64,000 nt of DNA from Costus lasius (lineage: Eukaryota; Streptophyta; Magnoliopsida; Zingiberales; Costaceae). Below are positions 12,162 to 23,678 of the stretch, in pieces; within the stretch, counting starts at the first letter, position 1, and every line of letters starts with the position of its first letter. The translations under genes and the position numbers were made by a program. The notes beneath the pieces are model-generated. The model did no database searches. It saw nothing but the letters and a program-made list of their open reading frames with translations, and was not told the DNA's origin. The DNA is taken from positions 104,373,565 to 104,437,564 of the forward strand of contig CM050451.1 of the NCBI GenBank assembly GCA_027563935.2. Direction: 5' to 3'.

Positions 12162-14281
12162 CTGTAAAATTAACCAGTCAGGGTATAGATGTTGATAAAT
12201 CTTTCACTAATCAAACACAATTATATGAATTTTATGAATGAAGGTAACCATATAGCAGGTAATTAGACTGCAATGAAATTCATGAACAAGAAAGAGAGAA
12301 CAATTTGATAAATATCACAAGTACACAAACTATTATATGATACAGTAGCTGCCAAACAATCAAGGATGCCAAAGAGAATGAAAAAATGGAGTAGAACATA
12401 TAAATCATCCTTGAAACTATTCAACCAATTTGATTAAGCTCTCAAAATAAATTTTGTATTATTTGGGTCCCTAAATTATTGAAATGTAATAATAGGTCCT
12501 TCAAATAACTACGAGTTCCAACAGGATATGATGTTATAATTGTTGAAATTTGAAAAACATATGGCATGTGCCAATCCAAATTATAGGAAGAAGATGAGAA
12601 GCAAGGAAGAGAAATGGAATTCACTCTGTTGCATCAATCCAAAATAATAGGCACTTGAAAGACATATGTAATAATAGGCCCTTGAAGATTGAAGCCCCAG
12701 TCTTGTTGCATCAAAATCAAACGTGACGGTTTCAAACCAAGGTGGCGAAGAATTGCTCCATTGTACACTACACTGACATTTAAAATGTTATAAATGGGGG
12801 AGTTATATCATTTAATTCTTCTGATGAAATCATGTTGACAAAAAATAGAAAGTTTGAGAAAATGGAATTCACTCTTTTTTTAGTTTGATCATAAACTAGA
12901 AGATAGGAAGCCATGTTCGTGTGTTTATATATACTTGTGTGGAAAATTCAGGACTAACGAAAAAGCATTTGGATGAATAGATCATCAATTAGAATAATAC
13001 AGACTATGCTTTCATACTTGAATTTTGCTTGTATCATACACATTTTATTAGTTTCGAACCCAAGGCTTTAGCGACAAGAGGCTTTAGATAACATGAATCA
13101 TGTTCATCAGATTTTAATGTTAATTTGAATAACCTAATTTGGTATCGCTGACATGTACAGGTATTCTTGAACTATCTAGGTAGATTAAAATCGTGGAATT
13201 AGCATGAGTATAGAAACAAGAAAACACATTTTCACATAAAAATTGTCTATTTTACTCCAATCGATGTGTTGTGATGATTACTAAAAAGGAGAAAAATCTT
13301 TGCGCCGTAAGAGAGAAAAAAGAAAACAAGAGAAAAAGAGAGATCGAGAGACCTCACGATATCTTTCAACTCTGTTATCTCCTCGCCTTGTCGCCCACCC
13401 AAGCAAGAAGACGAAATTAGTAGATAACGAGGGGTTTGGGGAGAGGAAAAAAAAGTTTTGGCTAATGGAGAGAGGGAGATGGAGGATGATTAGGCAAGGG
13501 AGACAGAGCAGATTTAGGGCCAGTTTGGGGCTATGGGAGTTTATAACCAAAACTGGTTGGATAAGCTTAAGACTGTTTGGATAAATTGTTGAGTTGCTAA
13601 ACAGTTTAAAAATATTGTGTTGTTCTTATAAGTAGAAATATATGTATGCATTTAAAATTAAGCAATCTATGATATAAATAAAATATTTTAAGAACATTCA
13701 CGTAGAATTATCATATACAATAAAAAGTGTCTTCGGTGCATACAAAAAGACTATCAGGTCGCAAATTCTTCTCTATTGCGGCAATACATACATCATAAAT
13801 ATTATGGTAGTTTGAAAATTTCATGTTGCCTTAGTTTTGTTTGTCATCAATACTTTAAGATGTGTAAAGAGACATGTATTAGTATGGATACAATTAAACA
13901 ATACAATTCAATAGTAAAAAAATAAAAACTATACATACATGATCATAAAAAGTACTAAACATCTGAGTTATGTAAAAGGAAATAAAGCAATATGACAGAA
14001 TGATGAGCAAAGAGGGGAAAAGGGATTAGAAGAGAACGTGAGGAAGTGTGAATGTTACATCAATTGGCACAATAAAAACTGAATATTGAAAATTTCCAAA
14101 CACTTAGAACGAATAAAATTAAAGCTGCATGCGCGCAAGGATCCAAAATCTACTTCTACTTATGGATGAGTGATGTTTGCTACGAAAAATTAATTACGAC
14201 AGCAAAACATATCGTTTTGAAGCATCATTTGCTTAGCAAAAAAACAGCATAAAAATGAAGAAAATGGAGCTCAATGCATAC
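12162..14281 (-). other. Probable 5'-UTR intron of the RNI-like gene
   Basis: A good acceptor on the minus strand (TTTTACAG, ending at 12,162) lies 42 bases upstream of the ATG at 12,120. A donor (AAAGAG/GTATGC) is at 14,282/14,281. The 2.1 kb between holds AT-rich sequence and a purine-rich patch at 13,290-13,530. I see no gene in it. Confidence 0.45.
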
Positions 14282-14660
14282 CTCTTTACCACGCAGCTGG
14301 ACAAACTTTAACGATGAAGCTGACTGATCCTGAATTGGCAGCGGGATCGTTCCCCAATGTTCTATTCCCTTTGCAAAAAGTTTGGAAAAGTTATATCTAA
14401 TTCTTTTTCCTACCCCTGTCCCCAACCCTATCGATGGAGCAGGCGCTGGCAGCGGCGGCGAGCTCGACCGTTGGAGAGGATGACCGAGAGGATTAGGGTT
14501 TTGGCGATGGAGGAGAAAAGGGTCGGGCGATGGAAGGGTCGACGGTGAAGATGCTCGGCGAGGATCCCCTCGATGGAGCAGGCGCGGGCAGCGGCGGCGA
14601 GCTCGACCGTTGGAGAGGACGACCGATTTGGCGATGGAGGAGAAAGGGGTCGGGCGAGCG
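14282..14660 (-). promoter_or_regulatory. Likely 5' UTR exon and promoter-proximal region of the RNI-like gene
   Basis: Read on the minus strand this GC-rich stretch looks like a plant leader: CTCCTCCATCGCC runs and an AAACCCTAATCC motif, ending in a donor at 14,282. Its open frame has no ATG and does not join the coding exons in a way that adds protein, so I treat it as non-coding. The transcription start is not determinable from sequence. Confidence 0.4.
14431..14660. repeat. 139-bp-offset duplication in the GC-rich leader region
   Basis: TCGATGGAGCAGGCGC...GTCGGGCGA occurs at 14,431-14,520 and again at 14,570-14,660 with a few differences. Both copies start an ATG GAG CAG frame on the plus strand. 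The first copy stops after about 18 codons, so this is a duplicated leader rather than a gene. Confidence 0.8.
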
Positions 14661-14745
14661 CTTCAGCGGGCCTTTTTTGCTTCCTCCGGCAACGAGCTCG
14701 TGTTTTTTTTTCTAACTCCGCGTGGGCGAGGGCTCCTGCGGGCGC

Positions 14746-14799
14746 GAGAAGCAAGCGTTCTGTCCGGTACACGAGAAGCAAGCGTTCTGTCCGGTACAG
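14746..14799. repeat. 27-bp tandem duplication
   Basis: Two adjacent, nearly identical copies of GAGAAGCAAGCGTTCTGT... (14,746-14,772 and 14,773-14,799). Just beyond them begins the solo LTR. Confidence 0.9.
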
Positions 14800-14828
14800 T
14801 ATAATTTCTCTGACCCAAACACGCTTAT

Positions 14829-15950
14829 TGTCACGCCCCAATCGGATTGGCCGAAGAACAGTACTTAACCGCTGTCTCAGGACTATTCGGCGGAATACTG
14901 AAACGCAACTATCTAGGGTTTCCGGATAAAAACTTCACCCAAATCGGAAACCCTAATTCCCCGCCCAACTTTTATCCCAAAATTACAAGTCGCACGGAGA
15001 AAACCCTAACCCTATATTAGGAAATTCAAATCCCAAATCGAGAATCCCTCTCAGTCAATGATTTTGACCATAGTCAAAATCTTCCACACGCCGCTCGAAA
15101 TCTTCCGCCTGCTGACATCAACCGCCGCTTTCGTCTCGATTTCCGTTGTTTATTTTGACTCAGTCGTCGCCCAACGCTGACTCAGCGTGTTCCTCGTTTC
15201 GAATGCCTCCCGTTCGATTCGCTTCTCGCGCAGTTGTCTTCTCCGTTGGAACGAACGCCGCCTGCGTTCGTCCAACGTCGCCGCTCGTCGCCAGGGAAGG
15301 ATGCCTACTAGGGGGGAAGATGCCTTCGCCTCCCCTCAACCGTTCGCCGTCGCCGAGCAGAAGCTGCCCGGCAGCCACCTGCTGTAGCGATCGAGAGCAC
15401 GCCGCCGAGATGCAGGAACAGGGGAACGAGGGTTGAAGAGGAAAGTTTATTCTATGAAGAAGTTACAGATCTCTCTCTATGGTTGGCGACCCCGTCGCCG
15501 GTGCCCACTCCCCACCCTCGCCATCGACCCCTGGTCGACGGTTACAAGTTCTCTATTCTCTCAAGCTCACACTCACTCAAAGCCCCGCTCTGAAGTCGCC
15601 GCTCGTGGTTGAAGACGCTGATCGATCAAGATGCCCCTCTGCTCGATCTGCCTCTGCTCCTTTTAACGCTGAAAGCCACCGTCTTCCCTTTGCGCGCCGA
15701 CCGCATCTCACGCGGTTAGGGCATCGAGCGCCCGCCGCCCGATTCCTCCGCTGTTTCGCCCGCGTCCGAGAACTTCAGCGAGCTCGCGCCCGAGCTCTGT
15801 GAAGAAGACGCGGCTGTAAACGCCGCTCCACACGTTTTTCGGTCAACAATCGCGGTTGACCCCGTGATTTGATTATCAAATTGTGCGTTGGCATGTGGGC
15901 TTGGCTGGGTCCGTGGGCTTGGGCCGGACCGGTTGAATCGGGGCCTGACA
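14829..15950. mobile_element. Solo LTR (1,122 bp), retrotransposon family unknown
   Basis: The segment starts TGTCACGCCCC and ends GGGGCCTGACA, giving the 5-bp terminal inverted repeat TGTCA/TGACA. It is flanked on both sides by CTTAT (14,824-14,828 and 15,951-15,955), a perfect 5-bp target duplication. There is no internal coding domain and no second LTR, so it is a solo LTR left by recombination. It is GC-rich with several short open frames that I do not regard as genes. The TGTCAC(G/A)CC start is common in large Gypsy LTRs, but the lineage is not certain. It lies about 200-400 bp upstream of the probable start of the RNI-like transcript. Confidence 0.88.
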
Positions 15951-15955
15951 CTTAT

Positions 15956-16529
15956 CAACATCAGCGTAGCCCGCCTGCAGCCGCCTACCCACAGCCCCAA
16001 ACGGGCCGAAGTAGCCGACTAGGGATTTTAGCAAGACGAAGCTCACCCCGATTGCTGAAGGTTTAGATTTGCAGGAAACTGAAAATGGAAACAGAACCAC
16101 GAATTGAAAATTAAGGCGTCACCGGTAATACCCAAATTTGTAATTCACAATAGTTGATTTTTTTTTTTGCCATAGAACAATAGTTGATTTTACACAGTGG
16201 ATTCAGAAATTTTAAAAAAATACATTAGACACTGTGCTATTTAAGATGATTTAAATAAGATATTTTGTGTAATTTTGCATTCATATCCACCCTGTAATTT
16301 TCGAAGACTCAAATAGTTTTCAATGACATGACAAACAAAGAAAGGAGGGGCATTCCTAACCAAAAAAAATTCTAATATAAAGATTGTCCATCTCTTTAAA
16401 AAATATGCATTTTAAAGTGATATTAACATAATTTTAGGTTTTAAGATTCATCATGTCAATATGATAGACAATCGTGCAATAATATATCTAAAACTCCTAG
16501 GTACGATCACTCTTTAGGAGTTTTTCGAC
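15956..16529. other. Short spacer between two solo LTRs
   Basis: The first 170 bp are GC-rich and continue the sequence interrupted by the solo LTR to the left. The rest is AT-rich. I see no gene. Confidence 0.6.
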
Positions 16530-16534
16530 ACTAG

Positions 16535-17740
16535 TGTCACACCTTGTTTTAAACAAATACAATAAATCAGTTAACTAATTATTACAACAATTTTTAATAA
16601 TCACGTAGGACCCAAATCAATAAAAATCCCACGCAAGGGATAATTTTAACTGCTTATTTAGGTTCGATCGGTAGGGATACTCACGCGCACATCCCTCAGC
16701 CTCATCTAGCCCAGGAAATGAGAGAAGGGAAGAAAAGCAAGGAAAGAGCCACGTCAGAATCCAAATCGAATGGAAATGGAAAGAAATATACCTTACCTGA
16801 AAATTTGGATCAAACCTCGCCGCCCACACCATCAAGCTCATCGAGAGGGGTTCACAAGCTCTCATCGGAAGTTCATACGTCGAGCTTGAAGGAGGGAGAT
16901 GCGAAGAGGGGCGGAGGGTCGATTACGGTGGATTTTGTTCGCCTAGTTCATCCGCTTCATCGGCCAAGTTTCTTACCTTCGTCTCCCATTCAGCCATCCC
17001 ACTCTCAGCTCGATCCCTCCCCTTTTTATAGAGTTTGAGTGACACCTCATTTCTGCCCAGGCCTCTTATACAAGCGCACACATCAGCAACTTAACACGAC
17101 GTCGACTGGCCGTCAGAGGTTTTCTGCATTAGCCGGATTCGCAATCAGATCACTTGCTGATTGTGTTATGAAGATTGGCCTCGAGAGCTCCTCGTCGTCT
17201 CGCCAAACGCCACGCGGTCGTGCTACTCAGCCTCTGCTATTGTGCCTCGTGTTTTTGAAGTGTGGTTGGAGCTTGCGTCTGCCGCCCGAGCTCCATGCGG
17301 CCGCACTACCTCCCTACCGACTCCATTGCGCCAGCTCCGCGTGTCCAGACGCGTGCGTAAGGCAATGAGACTAGTTGCTGGAGTCGGGGATCTCTTCGCC
17401 TGACACCAGATCGTCTTGCATCTTGATCTTGGTCAATCGTTGCTTCCTCGCAATCTCTGTGTCCCGTCGCCGTCTGTCAACGTTGCCCCCTGACGCCTTG
17501 TCTGCTGGAGATCTTGCCATCTGGAGTTCGATGGCTAGTCAGCGTTGCTCCCCGTTAGAGTGCCCGCAGCTCTCAGCCGCTGGCGGCAGGCTGATGCCGT
17601 CGCCAGACGCAGACGGCGCTCGCGGATTTGATTCTGCCGTTGATCAAAATTTTCCCCCAAATTAAATAGTCTATGGGCTGATTTTGGGTTTTGGTCAATG
17701 GCCCGATTGGATTGGGCTGAAATTAGGGACCGGGGCTAAC
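16535..17740. mobile_element. Second solo LTR (about 1,206 bp)
   Basis: It begins TGTCACACCTTG and ends GGGGCTAAC(A). ACTAG lies directly before the TG (16,530-16,534) and again at 17,741-17,745, a 5-bp target duplication; the final A of the LTR may be shared with it. It differs in sequence from the solo LTR at 14,829 but has the same style of ends. No coding domain is inside. Short GC-rich open frames in its right half are not supported as genes. Confidence 0.75.
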
Positions 17741-17745
17741 ACTAG

Positions 17746-18522
17746 TATAATAGGCATTAACCATGGTTGAATTTGGTTGGGATGTTGTTCATGGTGGAGG
17801 CATGACATATGACCTAGTATCTAATTCTCTAAAATTATTATCTTGGCTTTCTAATATTTTTTTTTAGAAGTTTTCTTGCAATACAATTTTCTCTTGTGAA
17901 TAAGACATTTTTTATTGCATGTTTTGACTATCAATCTATCCTAATAAATGTAGTCATAAGTTTCCTTGCAATATTCTCCTAGAAGTTTTCTTTTGTGAAT
18001 AAGTCATTTTTTGTATTGTATGTCTTCTTGCAGTAAGATTTCTTGGCTCTACTGATTTTTATTCTCCATCTTGATTGAAAGGAAAGTTAGAAATTAACCC
18101 CAATTTCTTGCAGCAATGGATCAAATCCAGTACATTATGGCTCAGAAAGTTTCTGGCGAATATGATCCTTCATTGTCCGATTAACAAAACTGTACACAAT
18201 AATAACAAAATCAGCTGCACACTATACAATTGTTTTACTAAATTACAATAAATACAATAACCTCAATAGTGTCCCCATGTACACTAGAACAATAGCAAGA
18301 TGAAGGGTATACATGCTTCTAAATCATTCAATTACCAGATTAAATTGCAGATAAAAATTATACACAAGACAACTTACAGACGAGTTTAGATATTAGGAAA
18401 TTATTACAATATATACAATAAAAACCTCACTTTACAAGCTAAGAGCACACCAGACACCATATTATCTCGATAAATAAGCAGCACATCGTAGGAGTCGTAG
18501 ATTTCCTGAAAATAGCAGGATT
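17746..18522. other. Intergenic, 3' side of the remorin gene
   Basis: AT-rich, with repeated TTGTGAATAAG/CATTTTTT words around 17,890-18,015. The right part should contain the 3' UTR of the minus-strand remorin gene. I see no other gene that I can support. Confidence 0.5.
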
Positions 18523-20933
18523 TTATGATCCAAAACAACAAATAGCCTTCTTTGGCACAAGTCCTGTGGCGCGATGTTTTGCAGCAATCTCCTCGGCTTT
18601 CAAAATCTCTTCACCACGCCTAGCCTCAACCATTGCTTTCTTCTCTTCTGCTACCTTGTGAAGTTGGGCAATTTTGTTCTTAATTTTCTCTGCGTATTCT
18701 GCCTTCTCCTTTTCCAGTTCTTCCTGCACATCCATCAGGTTATACTTATGTTAACTAACACCTAATTGAGTTGAATTGCAATAAAGTTGATGGATAAAAA
18801 TACCAAATATTTTTGAACTTATCCCACACTTTACAATATTGAGTAGTGTATGAAAGTAGCCTACCTCTTTTCGTTTCAGTTCAGCTTCCAAAGTTGCCTT
18901 TTTAGAGTTCTCCCATGAAGTAATAGATGACAACTTCTTAACAGCCCTGTTCAAGTCATGCCAATTAAGCACATTGGACTCTGCCTATGAAAAAATCCAC
19001 ATTATCTAAGAACGATAACCAACTTTCTAAGGGATGAAATACTTGCTGAATGAGTTCTCCAAATCAAATATCCAACTATGGATCCTCATCCTTGCGATAA
19101 GCCAATGCTCATACATAACAAAAGCAATGATCTGACATTATTGCTTCACCATTTAGAAACTACTAATCTACTTGTTTGTCAAAAGAAGACAAACAGATCA
19201 ACCAAGTAAAGGGTTTCAGCTGGTCGTAATATGGTTTAAGAAGGACAACTTTCTGAATTTCATATGTAGAAATCGTAACATGGGCGAGGACAAAATCGGC
19301 CACATGTGTAATACAGACTTTCAATAACTGGACTTCCATGGAAACATACACTGCTTCTTTGTTCAATAGTAGCACAATTTAAACTAATTTCTTCAGTGAA
19401 ACCAAAGGTTAACAACTTACTTATTTTCTGCCTTGGTCTTTTCATTTTCCTCCCAAGCCTTGATTAAAGACAACCGCTTCTCAGTAGCAAGCCTAGCAAG
19501 AACTGCATCTGAAGAAGTAAAAGCATGTTCATCCTCTTCTCCTATCGGGTATTGTAGAATAGGAAATCACAAATTCAAAAAAAATACTTCAATGTGCTTA
19601 CCTCTTTCAATTGAACCACTTGAAGTTTTGACTATTGGTGGATCTTCCACTTCTGATAACAAAGGGAAAAAAAAAGGGTAAAAATGTAAGACGAGAGAAA
19701 TAAATTATTGAAAGTTCAAAAGATAGCATTCTTATGTGTCATTCATAATTTCATATTATACAATGAGAAGTGTGAATTCAGAATACATTTTAATCCAGCA
19801 AGAAAAATATGTTAGTTGTGCTAAGATGAGAGAAAAAAAGAAAGATCGTATAGTCATATGCAGAGTCAGCCTTACAAAGAAACCAATCCTCTTACCATAA
19901 ATAATAGTCAGCCCTACAAATATGAAATTATGATTACGGTGCATTATAGAAAAAATTATAAGAATTGAGAGTTGATTGAGAGAAACATATATTTTATTTA
20001 TCATTAAACTTAAAATTATAAGAATCGAGGTGGAGAAGGTGGAGATAGCTTCACCTCTGCTCCTGGGTTACTGAAAAGCCAAACGCCTCAGCTCCTGATT
20101 GTAAAACCATAAACCGGGCCAAACTAAACATAACCTAACACTATGTTTCCTTGAGGGAAATAAAAATGATAAAAAAGGGAATGAACTCCTCTGTCGCGAT
20201 CAAGAAAATCAGATAAAAGTAATTCTTTTCCATTAAAAAGATAATTTCGCTTACCGAAATTTCTTAATTCCAAAACTGATTAGGGATATATCCAAATCCA
20301 ACAAAAAGGGGTTGGGCTTCCAAACTCGTTCACTTTTCTTTTCAGATTACTCCGATACACACAAAGACAACCAATTAAAAAACAAAAATACCAAAACAAA
20401 AAAAAAAAAACAAGGATAGCCTAAACAACACATATAAATGAAAAAAAAAAAAAATCTTATTCCTGTTTATCGAATTCATTTCCACAACGGCAAGGAAACT
20501 TTTTTTTTTCTTTTGATAATTTAACCAAACAAGCGGAGAGATTCTGTTCTAAATTTCCAATTCGATCAATAACCGGAGAACCCTCTTATTACTAACCCTA
20601 AACAAAAAAAAGAAATAATCTTGCCCAATAACACCACAGTTAGAACCCTCTTTTTACAAACCCCAAATTGAATCTTGTCCCCAAAACACTAAATTTAGAA
20701 CAACAAAGTGTAGTCAACCCTTCAGTTAAAGTAGAAAGCGAGGGAACAGAGATCAAAAGAGCTATTTTACTTTCAACTAGAACAAGAGCCTTTGAATCGT
20801 CAGGCTTTTCCTCTGCCGACGGCGGCATCACTACCTTCTCTTCCGTAACGTCTTTTACCTCCGCCATAGGCGGCGTAGACGCTGGAGCGACCCCCGCCTC
20901 CGCCTCCGCCTTGCTCAGCTCCTTCTCGCTCAT
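18523..20933 (-). CDS. Remorin (group-1-like), complete, five exons
   Basis: Exons on the minus strand: 20,933-20,771, 19,652-19,602, 19,541-19,421, 18,946-18,865 and 18,723-18,523 (stop TAA). All introns are GT-AG and phases close exactly, giving 205 residues, normal for the family. The N-terminal third is Pro/Glu-rich with the EEKPDDSKAL motif (about 41-50). The Remorin_C domain runs from about residue 83 to the end, with AWEENEKTKAENK, SWENSKKA, a long Glu/Lys coiled coil and AEEIAAKHRATG. The C-terminus has two adjacent cysteines (ICCFGS), as expected for S-acylated membrane anchoring. Remorins are plasma-membrane nanodomain scaffolds acting in signalling, virus movement and symbiosis. 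I chose the ATG at 20,933 because translation from it gives the usual acidic start; an in-frame ATG at 20,963 would add ten residues. Confidence 0.93.
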
Positions 20934-21915
20934 GGCTCCAAGGCCTAACAGATATTTACCCACCGAAACTTACACCACGCAGTAGCAAAGCTGGCGGAGA
21001 GCTCGATAATTAATACTCGGGCAATGGAAAATATTTGTAGATAATTTTATAAATGTCAAATTTTAGATTGTTTTCTTGCGGATTCTAGTGTGTTCTTTAG
21101 TTAATTTACTTGTGTGTGTCAATCTTCTTCCGTCGTCTTCATGACAGTGATTGAAAACATAATTATATATAAACAATAATGAAAATTCTATTGCAAGCAT
21201 ACAGTCTATATTTTTTATTAAAAAAAATAATTAGTTAACTAAAGTTTTAAGTTACTAATAGAAACTTATATTTTATGAAAATCTCTGAATTACACCAACT
21301 ATGAAATACATGTATCCACCAAACAAATAATCTCACTTATTTTGATGGCACTTTTTTTTAATGAAGAAAACTACTATGTTAATTGTTTTCTAAAAAATAA
21401 AAAATAATTTCCATTATATTAAACATATTGTTAAATTCAAAGATCTTCTAAGATTCAATCACATAAACAGATGACTTGGACACTACAATGTTTCTCGACC
21501 TTACCGCACGTCTGTTTGACGTGGACAACCACGATATTGCGGATCTATGTACCAACTTCCAAATCCAACCAAGCATTGTAGTTCAATGATGATTTGCGAG
21601 ATATGTAGATAGATCTCGAGATGAACAAGACAGCAAACTACCTTTCTTGAGACTTTACGGTTAATCTTTGTATTTCCTATCAAATTTTGTCTTTTTTTTT
21701 TGTCTATAATCCTTGAAATTTTGCATTGTCGAAATGGCAGTTTCCTCTAAAAGTTTGCTGTCAACAGGATTACCTTCAGCATAGTAAACACCAGGTCAAA
21801 ACTAGCCAAGTTCGTATGCCAAGATCTACGATTGCTTGTGTCAGTGTGAGTTTAGTTTAGATGCTCATGGAAGAACAGTGATCAAAAGAAAATTTTCTAG
21901 GAAGCCGCGCAGGAT
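20934..21915. other. Upstream region of the remorin gene
   Basis: This should hold the remorin 5' UTR and promoter. It is AT-rich beyond 21,030. I could not fix a TATA box or start site. No other gene is visible. Confidence 0.45.
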
Positions 21916-22020
21916 TAATATCAGTATTAGCATTAGTATTAGATTAGAATTAGAATTAGAATTAATATTAATATTAGTATTAATATTAATATTAGTATTA
22001 GTTAACATTAGTATTAAACT
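21916..22020. repeat. Degenerate ATTAGT/ATTAAT microsatellite
   Basis: About 100 bases made of ATTAGT, ATTAAT and AGAATT hexamers. The Ile/Leu-rich open frame across it is a repeat artefact. Confidence 0.9.
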
Positions 22021-22081
22021 CTTTTCTGAAGCCTAGAGATCTGAGCCTCTAATCAACGGTAGCCTGCTCAGCTTCCGAAAA

Positions 22082-22107
22082 TTTTAGGAAGCCGCGGCTT
22101 CCTAAAA
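22082..22107. repeat. 26-bp perfect palindrome
   Basis: TTTTAGGAAGCCG and CGGCTTCCTAAAA are exact reverse complements around CCGCGG, with no spacer. Related AGGAAGCCGCG (about 21,899) and GCGGCTTCC (about 22,790) words occur nearby, which suggests termini of a small inverted-repeat element, but I could not fix its ends. Confidence 0.9.
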
Positions 22108-23107
22108 AACGTGCCCGGTTTGTAGGGAAAGGGAGAATCGATGAATATATCGCTTATCCATCTCTTTCCTCCTCCACGGAGCAGAGCCGAGAAGGGAGCG
22201 CAGACCGGCTCTTTCACTCTGCGTAGAGGGCGAAGCCGACGAGATGCTGGAAATAGGGCTCGGCCCTTCCTGTCTTGCCCGTCTTCTTCTCTCCACGAGC
22301 GGAGACGAGCAGAAGATTTCCCTGTAACGTATGGTAGGAATGGAGGAAGAAGAAGTTCTCATTTTGCAGCAGGCGGTGTCGATTTGAACTCGATCGCATG
22401 TCGCAGAAGGTGATCTTACTATGAAATATTGCCATTGTCTTTATCTTCCAATCAAGCAACAATCTCTACGAAAAAAATATAGCAAATGATGTTCTTCATT
22501 CAAGCTCGATGGAGATTCAATTGAGTTTAGTCTACCATTATCAGTCAAAACAATATAGAGAACACTGTAAATTGAAGGACAGCCGCCGCCCCTTGAGCTC
22601 TCCTGTTAAAATTTGCTTTACGGTACCTCCCTCTTCTCTGTTCTCCTCAACCGGTCAACTTGTCAACCGGTCAACCTGCAGAGATTACTAATCTTTTGAC
22701 TTACCTTTTGACTTATCCAGGGAATTTGACTATATTGAAGCCGTTTTCCTCGAAAAAATGGCTGCGCAGGGACTCAGGCCATGATTGGGGCGGCTTCCTC
22801 CGCGCGTTAGCATTTACAGGCAGTTGAAAACGGGAAGCAGCGTTGTTTGGTGTATAGCTTCTTAGTTGCCCATGGAGAAGCTGGACTGTTTTGCCAAAGT
22901 TGCTAAGGGGTAGCTTTTCTCTCGATGCTAAAGCGGTTGCCTGTGCTCAGTGAAGTTTTCTCCTGATGCATGCGATCGCCAACTCTCCCATCTCTTGTCG
23001 TCATGAGCGTTCGTTGCCGCCTCCGCCGGTCGCAGCCTCTGGCCATCACTGCCGTCTCCTATCGTTCCTTGCCTGCTCGTTGCCCACCCGTCACTGCACC
23101 TTCCTTC
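22108..23107. other. GC-mixed non-coding stretch left of the Copia element
   Basis: Several short open frames overlap on both strands here. None shows a recognisable domain or a start/splice context I trust. It merges on the right into a CACCTTCC minisatellite. Confidence 0.4.
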
Positions 23108-23331
23108 GCTACACCTTCCCGTCGCCTGTTGACGCACCTTCCATCGCTACACCTTCCCGTCGCCTGTTGACGCACCTTCCATCGCTGCACCTTCCATCGT
23201 TGCACCTTCCCATCGCCACCGTCTCCTGTTGTTCCTCGCCCACCCGTCTCCGCCTCCTCTGTCGTTCCTCGCCCGCCCATCGCCGCTTCCTCCTGTCACC
23301 GCACCTTCCATCGCCCGTTGTAGCACCTTCC
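23108..23331. repeat. CACCTTCC-type minisatellite
   Basis: A 38-bp unit (GCTACACCTTCCCGTCGCC...) is repeated exactly at 23,108-23,145 and 23,146-23,183. Shorter CACCTTCCATCG variants follow up to the Copia insertion and resume after it at 32,044. Open frames here (Ser/Pro-rich or Arg/Gly-rich) are repeat artefacts. Confidence 0.85.
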
Positions 23332-23666
23332 TGTGAACGCAAATCCAGTAAGCCAGCACTACTGCCTAATCCAACAGATTACAAAAGCAATCGTAGCACT
23401 GAAGATTCGGAAAAGGATAAACAATCTACATTGGCTCTATTTCCCAATGAAGCCGGATGACCTTCTAAGAAAACGTGATTGACCTTCTAAGTAAACGTGA
23501 TTAACAATCATGTGTTGATATCAATTGTAAATATACTAACAAATCTGTATCTCATAGATTTATAAATACTCATGTAAAGAGTCATTCGAACATAATAAAG
23601 AAATAGAAAACAATTCTTTTCTTCTCTCGTCTCTACTCTGTCCTCTTCACCTTCACAAACTTTACA
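23332..23666 (+). repeat. 5' LTR of the first Copia element
   Basis: 335 bp, TG...CA ended, aligned end to end with the 3' copy at 31,709-32,043. The LTR should carry promoter and polyadenylation signals; AATAAAGAAATAG lies about 70 bp before its end. Confidence 0.96.
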
Positions 23667-23678
23667 TGGTATCAGAGC
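23667..23678 (+). other. Primer-binding site, initiator Met-tRNA type
   Basis: TGGTATCAGAGC directly follows the LTR end. This is the usual priming sequence of plant Copia elements. Confidence 0.95.

Noticed and set aside
14428..14841. 137-codon minus-strand Arg/Ala-rich frame and overlapping plus-strand frames
   Set aside because: It runs through the duplicated GC-rich leader and the 27-bp tandem repeat, and GC-rich DNA gives long chance frames in all six phases.
15146..17665. Several 60-110-codon frames in GC-rich DNA
   Set aside because: They lie inside or between the two solo LTRs, overlap on both strands and show no domains.
18116..18184. Short frame MDQIQYIMAQKV... after a strong acceptor-like TTTCTTGCAG
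   Set aside because: Only 22 codons, no upstream exon found on the plus strand and no family recognised.
22966..23460. 164-codon Ser/Pro/His-rich plus-strand frame
   Set aside because: It is built from the CACCTTCC minisatellite and continues into the Copia LTR, so it is an artefact.
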